From Dryococelus australis (lineage: Eukaryota; Arthropoda; Insecta; Phasmatodea; Phasmatidae), in assembly GCA_029891345.1 (NCBI GenBank), contig CM056999.1:32050418-32114417 (forward strand): a stretch of 64,000 bases of DNA. The letters run 5' to 3'. The notes under the pieces were generated by a model. The model was not told the origin of the DNA. It worked only from the letters and a program-made list of their open reading frames with translations, and made no database searches. This document shows, one piece after another, positions 47,801-56,370 of this stretch. Made by a program: the position numbers and the translations under genes. Numbering within the stretch: position 1 is the stretch's first letter; the number at the start of each line of letters is the position of its first letter.

Positions 47801-48329
47801 CAATTAGATTGGCTCTAGTCCTATATTGATTGAAACATAAATATGCGAAAAAGTCTACAAATGACTTTGAAAAAGATTTCTACAAATTAATGAACAATTC
47901 CGTTTTTGTAAAAACAATATAAAATAGTAGAAACACAGTGGATATATGTATACTGGTAGTTAACAAAAAGATTATTGGCAAAATGAAAGATTAATATTAT
48001 GGAAAAATAATGGAAGAATTTATTGGATTGAAATCGAAAATGTATGCAATAAATGTGGAAGGTGGTAGAAAGAAAAGAGCATACGGTGTGAAAAGCACTG
48101 TAGTCAGAAATTAGATTAGTTTTGGTGACTACAAAAAGTGTTTGTTTGATAAAAAAAAGTGTTGTACAAAAGTATGAATCTTATTAAAAGTAAGAAACAT
48201 GAACTCTACACGATTGAGTTGAGAAAAAAAGCATTAAGTCCCGAAGAGGATAAATGATTTATTCGTAAAGATGGCATTAATACACTACCATGGGAGCAGT
48301 ACAAAATTGAAAAAAGAGTCATACTATGA
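44866..48329 (+). pseudogene. PolB: protein-primed DNA polymerase B of Polinton, broken
   Basis: Would copy the element using a protein primer. Starts MGANKNQLM after the terminal repeat. Two C2H2 zinc fingers (CETCNHFYKPSLIRSHFKSK and a near copy from 45,202) precede the N-terminal domain (45,592-46,110). A CDRCLQYLY finger follows. The exonuclease region has VPFVIYANFECLL at 46,275-46,315, HDHLTG, and HNLSGYDTHLF at 46,725. The polymerase domain has DPAWYFTAPGLAWD, YLNANNLYEWAM at 47,457 and KLMNNSVFVKT at 47,890. It ends INTLPWEQYKI near 48,310. Breaks: TGA at 45,187, 45,406, 45,472, 47,775 and 48,254; frameshifts near 46,085, 46,655, 47,775 and after 47,860. Catalytic aspartates of Exo I and motif A are Asn here, and the motif C (DTDS) region appears deleted near 47,945-47,960. 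Certainly inactive. Confidence 0.95.
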
Positions 48330-48352
48330 GGGGTCCCATTTTGGGATCCCTC
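48328..48352. terminator. hairpin at the polymerase/hemopexin-like junction
   Basis: Arms GAGGGGTCCCA and TGGGATCCCTC with a 3-base loop, directly at the polymerase stop codon (48,327-48,329). One G-T pair. A role in 3'-end formation is inferred from position only. Confidence 0.4.
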
Positions 48353-48990
48353 TTATAGTAGTCAAACAAGTGATGTGTATTTTTTATAAAAAATATGGTT
48401 GGACATATGACATAGTAGATAAAATAGTTAGTAAACCAGAGCTTATCACTTACTGGCGGTTTTTCTTACCCACTAATTTTGAAAGCTTTACGTCAATTTA
48501 TCAGAGACTATTGGGGGAAATAGTAATGGTTATCGAGTCAAATGTATATATGTTTCAATATCCTAGTCTGCAACTCGTGTTTCGATATCCAAAAGTTATT
48601 TATGATGTGGGTATCCCTCAGAATTCCAAAATAAAAGCAGTTGTAAACACTTACTCTGGTCGCACTTTTGTATTTTTCGATGAAATGTATTTTATGGAAC
48701 TGGACGAGAGCTTATTCAGATCTTAATCTTTCGGTTTAATTTCAAAGAAATTTCCGGGCTTACCAGCTGGGTTGGATTCTGCTTTTAGATACACCAATGG
48801 ATTATTATACTTCTTCAAGAACAAAACATACTGTGAATTCAATGAGTTTACAAACATGTTGACCAAAGCTGACAGATTTGATCTTTCAATGTTCAATGTA
48901 AAGTGTTCTACATTACCATCCTCATACTCGGATATTCTTAATCAGTTAAAAAAACTAGTGATGCAAATGGAGACAATCTCCTTACATTAA
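48330..48990 (+). pseudogene. hemopexin-like-repeat protein in Polinton, one in-frame stop
   Basis: One plus-strand frame runs from the end of the polymerase to 48,990, interrupted by TAA at 48,724-48,726. A plausible start is ATG 48,373. After the stop the frame reads FPGLPAGLDSAFRY then TNGLLYFFKNKTYCEF, the classic hemopexin blade (FPGiP--iDaAf---g--YFFkg--Y--f) seen in matrix metalloproteinases. The preceding stretch KIKAVVNTYSGRTFVFF-DEMYFMELDE looks like another blade. No HExxH metalloprotease motif or signal peptide is visible. Hemopexin domains bind proteins or matrix; a role in host-surface or virion interactions would be speculation. This is not one of the standard Polinton core genes, so I treat it as cargo. 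The family call rests on motif recognition, not a search. Confidence 0.6.
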
Positions 48991-49012
48991 ATTTTACTTA
49001 AGTATTATTATG

Positions 49013-49040
49013 TTTTTAATGGGATACTTCCCATTAAAAA
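49013..49040. terminator. convergent-end hairpin, TTTTTAATGGGA type
   Basis: Perfect 12-bp arms TTTTTAATGGGA / TCCCATTAAAAA with a 4-base loop, 22 bases after the plus-strand gene ends. The same arm sequence recurs at 49,096, 54,231 and 55,979, always between genes. Confidence 0.55.
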
Positions 49041-49095
49041 ACACTCTTATAGCACTATTATATAATTTTAAAGAACAATTATATAACAGTAAATG

Positions 49096-49124
49096 GTTTT
49101 AATGGATAACCATCCATTTAAAAC
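49096..49124. terminator. convergent-end hairpin, second
   Basis: Arms GTTTTAATGGAT / ATCCATTTAAAAC with a 4-base loop and one bulged base. It lies 24 bases beyond the 3' end of the minus-strand capsid gene, mirroring the hairpin at 49,013. Confidence 0.5.
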
Positions 49125-49147
49125 TAATAACCATTCATGTTTGTGCA

Positions 49148-50377
49148 CTACTGGACTTTGGTGATTCTTTCACTTATAACATCATAAATTAGGTGTATTT
49201 GGCTTACTAGTACCACATTACAAATAGTTGTAGCCGCTATTGGTTTATTAAAATCAACTGTAAATTTCAGAATATTTCGATCTTTTACAATAGCGGTTTT
49301 TCTGTAAGAACAATCAATAACATACAGTGGACTCCCAATAAATGACCCAGAGTTGAAGCGCAGTTCATTATTATGATAAGGGATATCTAGTTTAGTCTTT
49401 GAATTTCTAAAATCATTGTAAGCAATATACATCTTATCGAAAATTTTATCATAAATGTTTAAATTCCAATTCTCATTGGGAAACACTTAATTCCGTCCAT
49501 TCTTAATAGAAATATTTTTGCAAAACAAGAGTCAAACATTCAACTATGTGTGAATTGCCCAGGATCTACTTTTTTGCTGTGCTAAAACCAACAATGACAA
49601 AGTCTGGCATATCGAATTGGATTGAATTGAACTGATCTTTTATGTCAAACTGGTTTTTCAAGACATTGCCAATAATTAAAACTAATTGGAATTTTGGGGT
49701 GTTTGTATAATTTACCTTTAATTTAGTCTCCATAAATAGGATCGTATTCAACAATTGGCCACAGAATTTCCATTTTCTCAATAACAATTTTACCAGCATC
49801 TGGTATATTATCTCCATCATCAGATCCACCTGCTTTCTTTGGGGTCTTGTGTAAAAAGAAACACCATCATTAGAATTTCGAATGAATGTGATCTTGTACC
49901 CACCTTTCCAGAATATTTCATTACAATCTCTCATAAACCCAAACAATTATCTTAATGGATAGGTAATTTTGTTACACTTATCTTTCCTAACATATTTACC
50001 GTGTTCTATCCCCGACTTTTGGAAGTATGCTGATTCTGATTCCGAACCCAGCAAAGTATGCATCATTGTTGAAGTGATGCCAGGGTTGTCCAATACTTTC
50101 GATTATACAAGCATGTTTAGAGATCTCTATCCTTGAGAACTGGAATGGGAAGAAATTCTCACAGAGATCAATAGTTGAAGTTTTTTCATAATCTGCATAT
50201 GTATCTCTTTTATTTAGCTTATACTGTTGGTATACATAAGCTTCATTCGGATGTGAAAATCGTCGCCAATAGGAATATCAAATCAATGCGCTTCTTGTAT
50301 TCATTCAAATTATTTTTTGTTTGGTCGTTTGGCGGAAATGACTGACACTCATAACATTCAATTTTTTGTTGATCCAT
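49148..50377 (-). pseudogene. MCP: Polinton major capsid protein (double jelly-roll), broken
   Basis: Starts MDQQKIECYECQSF at 50,377. After a frameshift it reads AYVYQQYKLNKRDTYADY, then ENFFPFQFSRIEISKHACII (about 50,170-50,110). Another frame gives GITSTMMHTLLGS and YVRKDKCNKITYP. The central segment NEIFWKGGYKITFIRNSNDG (49,925-49,865) and PDFVIVGFSTAKK (near 49,570), then FPNENWNLNIYDK (49,480), are typical of the Polinton double-jelly-roll capsid. About four frameshifts or stops interrupt it. It would build a pseudo-T icosahedral shell, by analogy with relatives. The identification comes from remembered family features; no structure could be compared here. Confidence 0.8.
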
Positions 50378-50518
50378 TTATTATATAGAAATAAAATTTC
50401 TTAAACAACTACACTTTTCTTATAAACCCAAAAATTATGTCTCCTATCAATACCTATACATTTAATTAGCAGCTTATTTACTTTTCTTCGCAAAACTTTT
50501 TCCACTAAGTAGTCTTTA

Positions 50519-51440
50519 TCATATTTGGTCTGGCTCATAATAGTTATTATTGGTCTGGCTCATAAAAATACCTTTAATAAGGTCATTTTTTAAATCTTTT
50601 ATTCTATATGTCGTGTGATTTCTGTGCAATACTTCACACACCTCAAAGACTTCAGTGGACCAATTTGGTCTATATCCTTTTTCAAACAAATTTTTATTTT
50701 TACTTATACGAACTTTATCTCCTGTTGCAAACTTTGGTTCAACCATTTTTCTTTCTCCTCCATACATGTTGATTAGAATATAACTTTCATTCTTTGCATT
50801 TACATTGCAGTGTTATTGTATTCACTTATTAATTTAGGTAATATAGCCACCCATTTATAGTTTCCCTGCATAGTAAATAATTCCACACTTTCTTCTTCAA
50901 TGTTCTATTAAATATTTCTACAACACTAGCTTTCTTTTCTCTGTATGTTTAATAGGGTGTTATGTTGTTATTGTCCATTAATGCCTTAAATGATTTATTG
51001 TAAAATTATTTCCCTTCATCTGTATGTAAATGCATGGGTTTGCAATCATTCAAAATAGTTTTAAATGCTAACGTAACATTTTCACCAGTTTTATCTTTGA
51101 TTGGTATTGCCCATGCACATTTGGAAAAAAAGTCTATCATGGTTAACATATATTAAAACCCTTTCTTAATTCTAATATACCTTTTAAAGATCCAGAGTTC
51201 ATCTCAACTAAATCAGCTCGCCAAAGATCATCTATACCAAAAGATTGAACAGTTCTTCTGGGGAAGTTTTTTCATATTGGATTATGAATGTCATTTACAA
51301 TATCATTTTTATACCCCCACCAGTGAATATCGAGTTATTGGTAACTCAACATCTACAAACACATTTAATTCTTACTTTGTTTGTATTTGTAAGTTCATAT
51401 GAACTTAGTGTATTTTTCATACATTTGAGAAAGTATCATT
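50519..51440 (-). pseudogene. INT: Polinton retrovirus-type integrase, broken
   Basis: Inserts the element and generates the 6-bp duplication. On the minus strand: KNFPRRTVQSFGIDDLWRAD starts the core near 51,265 (first catalytic Asp in RADLVEM). It continues LTMIDFFSKCAWAIPIKDKT (51,150), MHLHTDEGK (second Asp, 51,020) and ASVVEIFNRTLKKKVW (catalytic Glu, 50,930). The C-terminal chromo-like module is FATGDKVRISKNK, FEKGYRPNWSTEVFEV, TTYRIKDL (50,740-50,570). All three catalytic acids survive, but stops and frameshifts (around 51,155, 51,005, 50,950 and 50,830) break the frame. A 25-bp tandem duplication at 50,525-50,565 alters the last residues. No clear HHCC domain is seen upstream of 51,300. 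Confidence 0.9.
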
Positions 51441-51466
51441 GTTAATTTTAATTATTTATATAATAA

Positions 51467-52971
51467 ATGAGACAACAAAAAATTGTAAACAATATGAAGA
51501 AGAATATATATAGATGAAGACAGCTAATTGAAAAGTTTAAAACTTTTAGAAAATTTTGCCAATATGAATTTGATAAAAATAAAAAACACGATCAACCATT
51601 GATAATGCAATAGAAGATTTGGGACAAAAAATTGGACACATAACAAATGAGAATAAGAACTTAATAAAAGAACGTGTTCCATTTGCTGTTAAGAATTTAG
51701 ACTACCCATAGACACCAACAGAAACAGCTTTTGAAAGAAAATTGTTTGGTAAAACAGGCACCAATGAATGCTATGACGATGGCATTAAACGAATTGCCTA
51801 TGTCAATGAATGCTCTAATGAGGGCGTTTAACACATTGATAATGACGATTAATGCTATAACATGAACGCTATGGCGATGAACGCTATGACGATGGTGTTA
51901 AACACATTAACAATGACGATGAACACTCTGACGATGAAGAATGCTATGACGAATCATTTGGGCATTTGAAAACTGATATCTCACAGTTAACTAAATACAA
52001 AAAAACATTTATTGATAAAGTGGCCGATTTCTTAATTGACTGCAAAGACAATGTTTTTGGATTAAAAGCTGATAAAGGTAGATTGTATACTGGTGATAGT
52101 GAAAACATTCATCAATTACGAATTTACTGTAAAATGTCGGACATAAACTGGAACTGATGGTTTGATGAAATTATTAACTAGTAAGAAAGTAACAAAGTGG
52201 CTATACTGCAACTGACTATGAACATTATAGTCATATCCTAGCCGATACAAATACAGTTTTTGAAAACAATGATCCAAACTTGGGAATGTCAAAATCGAGT
52301 AAAGGGAATAAATGGAATATTATAGTTAAACCTATTTACGATTCGATTAAAAATTAACGTACCTCACTTAAAAAAGGGAAATGTATAAAGAAGTATACAG
52401 ACTCTCCCAAAGAATGCATATGGTTGGATGATGTTACGATGCTTATTGCCTGACTTCTCATTATTTATGGCGAAGAGAATACTGGAAATGATAACTATTA
52501 CAATGAAAAAGTTGGAATAATGAATATGCTCAACAGCAAGTTTAGTGACTTTGTTGCGAATAATGCAAAAGGTATACCATATCTAATACAAGTGTTAAAC
52601 AAAATACCACATACTCTTTGGGAGACGGAGCATCACGGAAAAGGGTTACTCAATGACATAATAAATTTACTACATTTTGAGTTGCATGCGCCCGGTTATC
52701 AGTACTTAGGTCCGGGTACCAGATTAAAAGAGAGAATTGAGTATGGCGATAAACCCATTAATCCACTAGATGCGGCTGCAAAGAAACATGATATAGCTTA
52801 CCATAATCGTAAAGATCTAGCTGAAAGACATGTAGCTGACAAATAACTAGAAAAGAATGTGTTCAAAAGATTAAGTTCATATTCTGATCTCAATGAGAGT
52901 TTGTTGGCTGGTGATACTGGATCTGCGATGCATATTAAATGTAAGCTTGACTGGGGAATTAAAATAAAATG
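51467..52971 (+). pseudogene. Polinton protein with C-terminal phospholipase-A2-like domain, broken
   Basis: Starts MRQQKIVNNMKKN at 51,467, back-to-back with integrase. An N-terminal part is followed by an acidic repeat (51,720-51,960; ECYDDGIK, NNDDEHSDDEECYDE). A conserved Polinton segment follows: DNVFGLKADKGRLYTGDS (52,050), DYEHYSHILADTNTVF (52,215) and KGNKWNIIVKPIYDSIK. The C-terminus from 52,685 is PLA2-like: PGYQYLGPGTRL (calcium loop), then PLDAAAKKHDIAYH with the catalytic His-Asp pair. A stop at 52,844-52,846 is followed in frame to 52,971. Such PLA2 modules occur in parvovirus capsids, where they act on membranes during entry; the same role here is inference. Several stops and frameshifts lie before 52,500. 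Confidence 0.82.
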
Positions 52972-52992
52972 AAGAAATATTTGTTATAATAA

Positions 52993-53298
52993 ATTAAAGT
53001 AAAAAAAATTGTATTTCAAGTTCCTAACGATGAGTTAAAGGGCTTGAATATTGACACTTTCCTAACAAAAGACCAGCTGGATCATAAAAACAAGAAATTA
53101 AAGGAGGACAAAGGGATGAGTATCACAATTTCAGTTCCACAGCTTAAGAAAATGTCCAAAGAAATGAAAACTGGAAATGGTTTGACAGCTCACAAGGGTG
53201 AATTTTTACCCTTAATTTTCACAGCATTGGGAGCTCTAGGAGCTTTAGCTGGTGGTGCATCATCTATCGCTACATCAGTAATTAATGCTAAGAAGTAA
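52993..53298 (+). CDS. small Polinton virion-type protein, pVI/pX-like
   Basis: The frame runs from about 52,993 to TAA 53,298, with no ATG at the expected start (ATT AAA GTA), so the start codon seems lost. It contains FLTKDQLDHKNKK, then SVPQLKKMSKEMKTGNG, then a glycine/alanine-rich hydrophobic stretch GEFLPLIFTALGALGALAGG near the C-terminus. This profile (basic, then short hydrophobic Gly/Ala segment) is usual for the small Polinton protein likened to adenovirus pVI/pX. Beyond the stop, frame continues as basic KNQELEERRRHNL until 53,391. Membrane interaction is inferred from the hydrophobic segment. Confidence 0.6.
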   Translation: MKVKKIVFQVPNDELKGLNIDTFLTKDQLDHKNKKLKEDKGMSITISVPQLKKMSKEMKTGNGLTAHKGEFLPLIFTALGALGALAGGASSIATSVINAKK

Positions 53299-53365
53299 AA
53301 CCAAGAATTGGAAGAACGACGCAGACATAATTTAGCTATGGAGGAATACTGCAAGGGATTGAAGA

Positions 53366-53811
53366 ATGTTAAGTGGAGTAAGAATGTTTAAAAAAAATAC
53401 TCCTCTCAGTATCTTTGATATTGATAAAATGGTTAAAAAATTAAACATTAAAAGTTTGTGGGGTGTATTTATGATCGATGAGCTACATAACACGCCATTC
53501 GATAATGAATGTGAGATTGTTAATCTAGATGTTTCAACAAACTCTGGTACACACTGGGTATGCTATTGGAAAAAAAAAGCAAACAAGAAATATTATTTTG
53601 ATTCATTTGGTGGAAATCCACCCCGACAATTAATAGCATATCTCGGAAGTAATATTTTTATAACGATGATATAATTAAAAATTTCAATCAAGTAACTTGT
53701 GGTTATTTGTGTGTAATTGTGCTACATCACTTTTCCAAATTACCAAAAATTATTACACTATTAATAAACAATATATATATGTGGAAATGCATTAATGAGC
53801 TCTTGGATTGA
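53366..53811 (+). pseudogene. PRO: Polinton adenovirus-type cysteine protease, one frameshift
   Basis: Adenain-like (C5/Ulp1 clan) maturation protease. Starts MLSGVRMFKKNTPLS at 53,366. KSLWGVFMIDELHN precedes NLDVSTNSGTHWVCYW, which holds the catalytic His. YYFDSFGG carries the expected acidic residue. A frameshift near 53,660 precedes NQVTCGYLCVIVLHHF, with the nucleophile Cys in the usual CG-LC context. It ends at 53,811, overlapping the next gene start by 17 bases. All catalytic residues survive, so the frameshift is the only clear lesion. Confidence 0.88.
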
Positions 53812-54238
53812 AGATCAAATTAAAGAACACACGGACCATGATGCAACTACTGAGAAGATCAATCCTAATGATTTTGTTTCCAACACACAGTTCAACGACT
53901 TTATAGTCACACTGACAAGAAATAAAAGATCATTGAATAATGCCTATCTTACTTACTTGGAAGTAAATAATAATTTAGATTTTTAACAAAGAAGACTAAG
54001 ACATGTGGGAGATCCCATTGCACCGATGGATGCAATCAATTTAGAGTACTGTCAGAAAAGCAGAATCAACATGAATCGTTTAGTTGGAAAATACACTTCA
54101 AAAGAAAAAGTATTTTACTTTGATAATCGAATAGATTATTTTTTTATGAGAGATGTTACCCGAAGGTACAATTGTGTTTATTGAAATAGTTATGGTATAC
54201 CAATATATTTAAAAAGATCAGATTATGTTGGTTTTTAA
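53795..54238 (+). pseudogene. unknown Polinton protein with two in-frame stops
   Basis: One frame from ATG 53,795 to TAA 54,236-54,238, interrupted by TAA 53,984 and TGA 54,180. The N-terminus (MSSWIEDQIKEHTDHD) is acidic/polar. After the first stop, RRLRHVGDPIAPMDAINLEY resembles the hinge-like 'R-i-nVgdP---DAvN--Y' motif found in tail- or fibre-type virion proteins, so a structural role is possible. The final stop lies inside the left arm of the hairpin at 54,231. Confidence 0.55.
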
Positions 54239-54260
54239 TGGAAACACTTCCATTAAAAAC
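54231..54260. terminator. convergent-end hairpin, third
   Basis: Perfect 13-bp arms GTTTTTAATGGAA / TTCCATTAAAAAC with a 4-base loop, between the plus-strand unknown gene (its stop is in the left arm) and the end of the minus-strand ATPase 19 bases further. Same sequence type as at 49,013. Confidence 0.55.
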
Positions 54261-54278
54261 AAAAAACTTTCTTATTAT

Positions 54279-54967
54279 CTAGGAATTTAAAAAGTCTTTA
54301 ATTTTATAATGGTACTTACCATTATTTAACTTACAAGTCATATCTATTGTAACAAAACCAAATTCATTATTCCAACATTTTGAACAAGTCTCCCTAAATT
54401 TCTCAAACTACATGTCACCACCAACAAAATCACTATGAATATGTTTAAGATTTGTATTATCTTGCCTGAATATGCAAATAAAGTTGGTATTGTCTCTTAT
54501 AAGCTGCTTGGGTACTTTTGAATATGTCTGGGCTAAATAGAAACACTGAATATCTTTGTGTTTACTGTGAGTAAAGTAATCCCTTAGCATATTTCGATTT
54601 TCAAGTACGATATCCTCGAAAACAACTACAGACTCTTTATGACATTCATTTACATCGCCCATTTCTTCATTTGATGGAAAAAAAAGTATGCTATTGGTTC
54701 ATTAAATAATTTTGATGTTACATGTGTTTCTTTCTTTAAATTGATATATTTTGGTTGTTCCAGACTTTTTGAACACACACAGAGAGTACCAAAGTCCAAC
54801 CATCCTTGAGCATATATAAAATCATATGTCATAAGTGTAGTTTTCCCACAGTTACAAGGACCCACTATCAAACATCTAATATTATTAGGTAATAACTCTC
54901 CATGATGTTTTGTCGATACAGTCTTGTCTGGTATTTTTATTTTAATATCCCAGCCTACATGTTTCAT
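54279..54967 (-). pseudogene. ATP: Polinton packaging ATPase (A32/FtsK-like), broken
   Basis: DNA-packaging ATPase of the A32-like family. Starts MKHVGWDIKIKIPDK at 54,967. Walker A is LIVGPCNCGKTTLM (54,875-54,835). A frameshift near 54,655 separates it from Walker B, ESVVVFEDIVLEN, where the usual second residue of the DD/DE pair is E-D. HKDIQCFYLAQTYSKVPKQL carries the sensor-like glutamine. A TAG at about 54,408 interrupts VGGDM, and the frame continues as FEKFRETCSKCW to TAG 54,279-54,281. The length (about 228 codons) suits the family. Confidence 0.9.
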
Positions 54968-55025
54968 GTTTTTTCTTGCTCATTTATTAATACATTTTTT
55001 AAATTATATAATAAATTAATAAAAT

Positions 55026-55783
55026 ATTCAAACCAACAGATAACAAATTAGTTTTGAAGAAAAGACTACATTACCCTTTAGAGATAGAGGGGCACTCATT
55101 GGCCATAATTCAGTTCTATACTACTTATATAATGCATAACATTATCTCTGGGAAAAATAAGCTATATTTTGTGGGTCATAATGATATGGATTAGGTATTT
55201 GATATTCCTGTTTGCCAATATAGCTTAAAAGATCTTGAAAAAAACTATAAAAGCAAATTTTTCATTTAGTGTAGATTCAAAGGCTGGGAAAGAAAATTAT
55301 ATATCTTTCGAGCTCGATAAAATAACAAACAGAGTGAAAGTAAAATGTACGCTTAAATTACAGTTTGGAAAACGGGGTTCAATAGGAAAACTTTTGGGTT
55401 TCGTATAAAATAAAACTCTGAAAGAAAATGTGGACCATTATGGCGATACAATTCCAAAATTTGCTCCATTTGAACCAATAAATATACACTGTAATATAGT
55501 AAATCGTATTATATTAAAACATGATGAATATAACCATAGAGAAACTAACATAATTACCACCTTTAAACCAAGAACAACATTTGGATTTGGCGACATGATC
55601 TATTACGAACCAGCTTATCCATTATTTTTTCCAGTGCAAACAAATCAAGTGAATGAAAGAATAGTTGAAATTACGGATGAAAAAGGTAAGTTAATTAACA
55701 TTGATTTGTTCGAAAGAACAATGGTATTAGAGATGAGACAGTATATATTTTTTGGGTTGGAAGTAGTAATATTCTATATATAA
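55026..55783 (+). pseudogene. Polinton penton-like minor capsid protein, broken
   Basis: Recognisable from about 55,256: NFSFSVDSKAGKENYISFEL, then RGSIGKLLGFV, a stop, then DTIPKFAPFEPINIHCNIVN (55,445-55,505). TTFGFGDMIYYEPAYPLFFP, RIVEITDEKGKLINIDLFER and MVLEMRQ follow, ending at 55,783. This succession (lattice of 'LLGF', 'v-CNi', 'P-yPL-yPv', 'D--G-lInf') fits the single-jelly-roll penton or minor capsid protein of Polintons. 55,026-55,255 holds shorter fragments in other frames that probably represent its N-terminus. Confidence 0.7.
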
Positions 55784-55978
55784 TAATGTTAGCAGTTTTT
55801 AAACTATTATAGTTTCATATGATAAAGATGAATAATATTTCTACAGAAAGTACAATGAATGAATTAGAAAAATAATTCAATGTTTCGGCTACTTTAATAT
55901 GTCGAATTTGGAGATGTGTATCTAAATTTTTAATTAGACTATGTTGTAGCACATTGCCGAAGTCAGAGCGATAATTGT

Positions 55979-56006
55979 GTTTTAATGATTGGATAACCAT
56001 TAAAAC
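55979..56006. terminator. hairpin, TTTTAATG type, fourth
   Basis: 9-bp perfect arms GTTTTAATG / CATTAAAAC with a 10-base loop, downstream of the penton-like gene and upstream of the 3' end of the minus-strand gene at 56.07 kb. Confidence 0.45.
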
Positions 56007-56017
56007 TTTATAGAGAT

Positions 56018-56066
56018 ATGAGCACAAATAAAAATCAGCTGATGTCTAATTATACGACGACGATCA
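56018..56066 (+). repeat. direct repeat of the polymerase start region
   Basis: Reads ATGAGCACAAATAAAAATCA followed by GCTGATGTCTAAT. It matches the polymerase start at 44,866 (ATGGGTGCAAATAAAAATCA, then ACTGATGTCTAAT) with few differences over the first 34 bases. It is direct, not inverted, so it is not part of the terminal repeats. The frame MSTNKNQLMSNYTTTI ends soon after. Confidence 0.75.
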
Positions 56067-56069
56067 TTT

Positions 56070-56365
56070 ACTCTTTAAAAAAATCTAATAGAATGCATTT
56101 GTTTAACACCACAATCCACCATTCCATCATATGCAAAACTTATACCTCCACAATTACCATCATTTAAAACTTTTTCACTGAAAATCTGAACATATCTGTC
56201 TGATAAGGTTACTTTAAAATTTCAGAAGTAATTACCACTTTGTATCCATACAGTGTATAATTTATTTCAGCTTGGTTTATGAGATAGGACTGCCCAATTG
56301 TAAGTTCGGAAAGTTTCTTAAATTGTTTGGTTTCGTTTAATATATTTAGCAACTGATCCAATTTG
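56070..56365 (-). pseudogene. small unknown Polinton protein, broken
   Basis: Minus-strand frame from about 56,365: LDQLLNILNETKQFKKLSEL, TIGQSYLINQAEINYTLYGY, KVVITSEILK; after a frameshift VTLSDRYVQIFSEKVLNDG. This 'L--G--Y-I--a--v-T-yG--vvi' pattern is found in a family of ~100-residue proteins of viral-type elements in insects, whose function I do not know. No ATG is visible (an ATT sits at the expected place). Confidence 0.5.
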
Positions 56366-56370
56366 ACAAT

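Noticed and set aside
54304-54325. Palindrome TAATGGTACTTACCATTA
   Set aside because: It lies within recognisable ATPase coding sequence (NNGKYHYKIK), so it is not counted among the junction hairpins.
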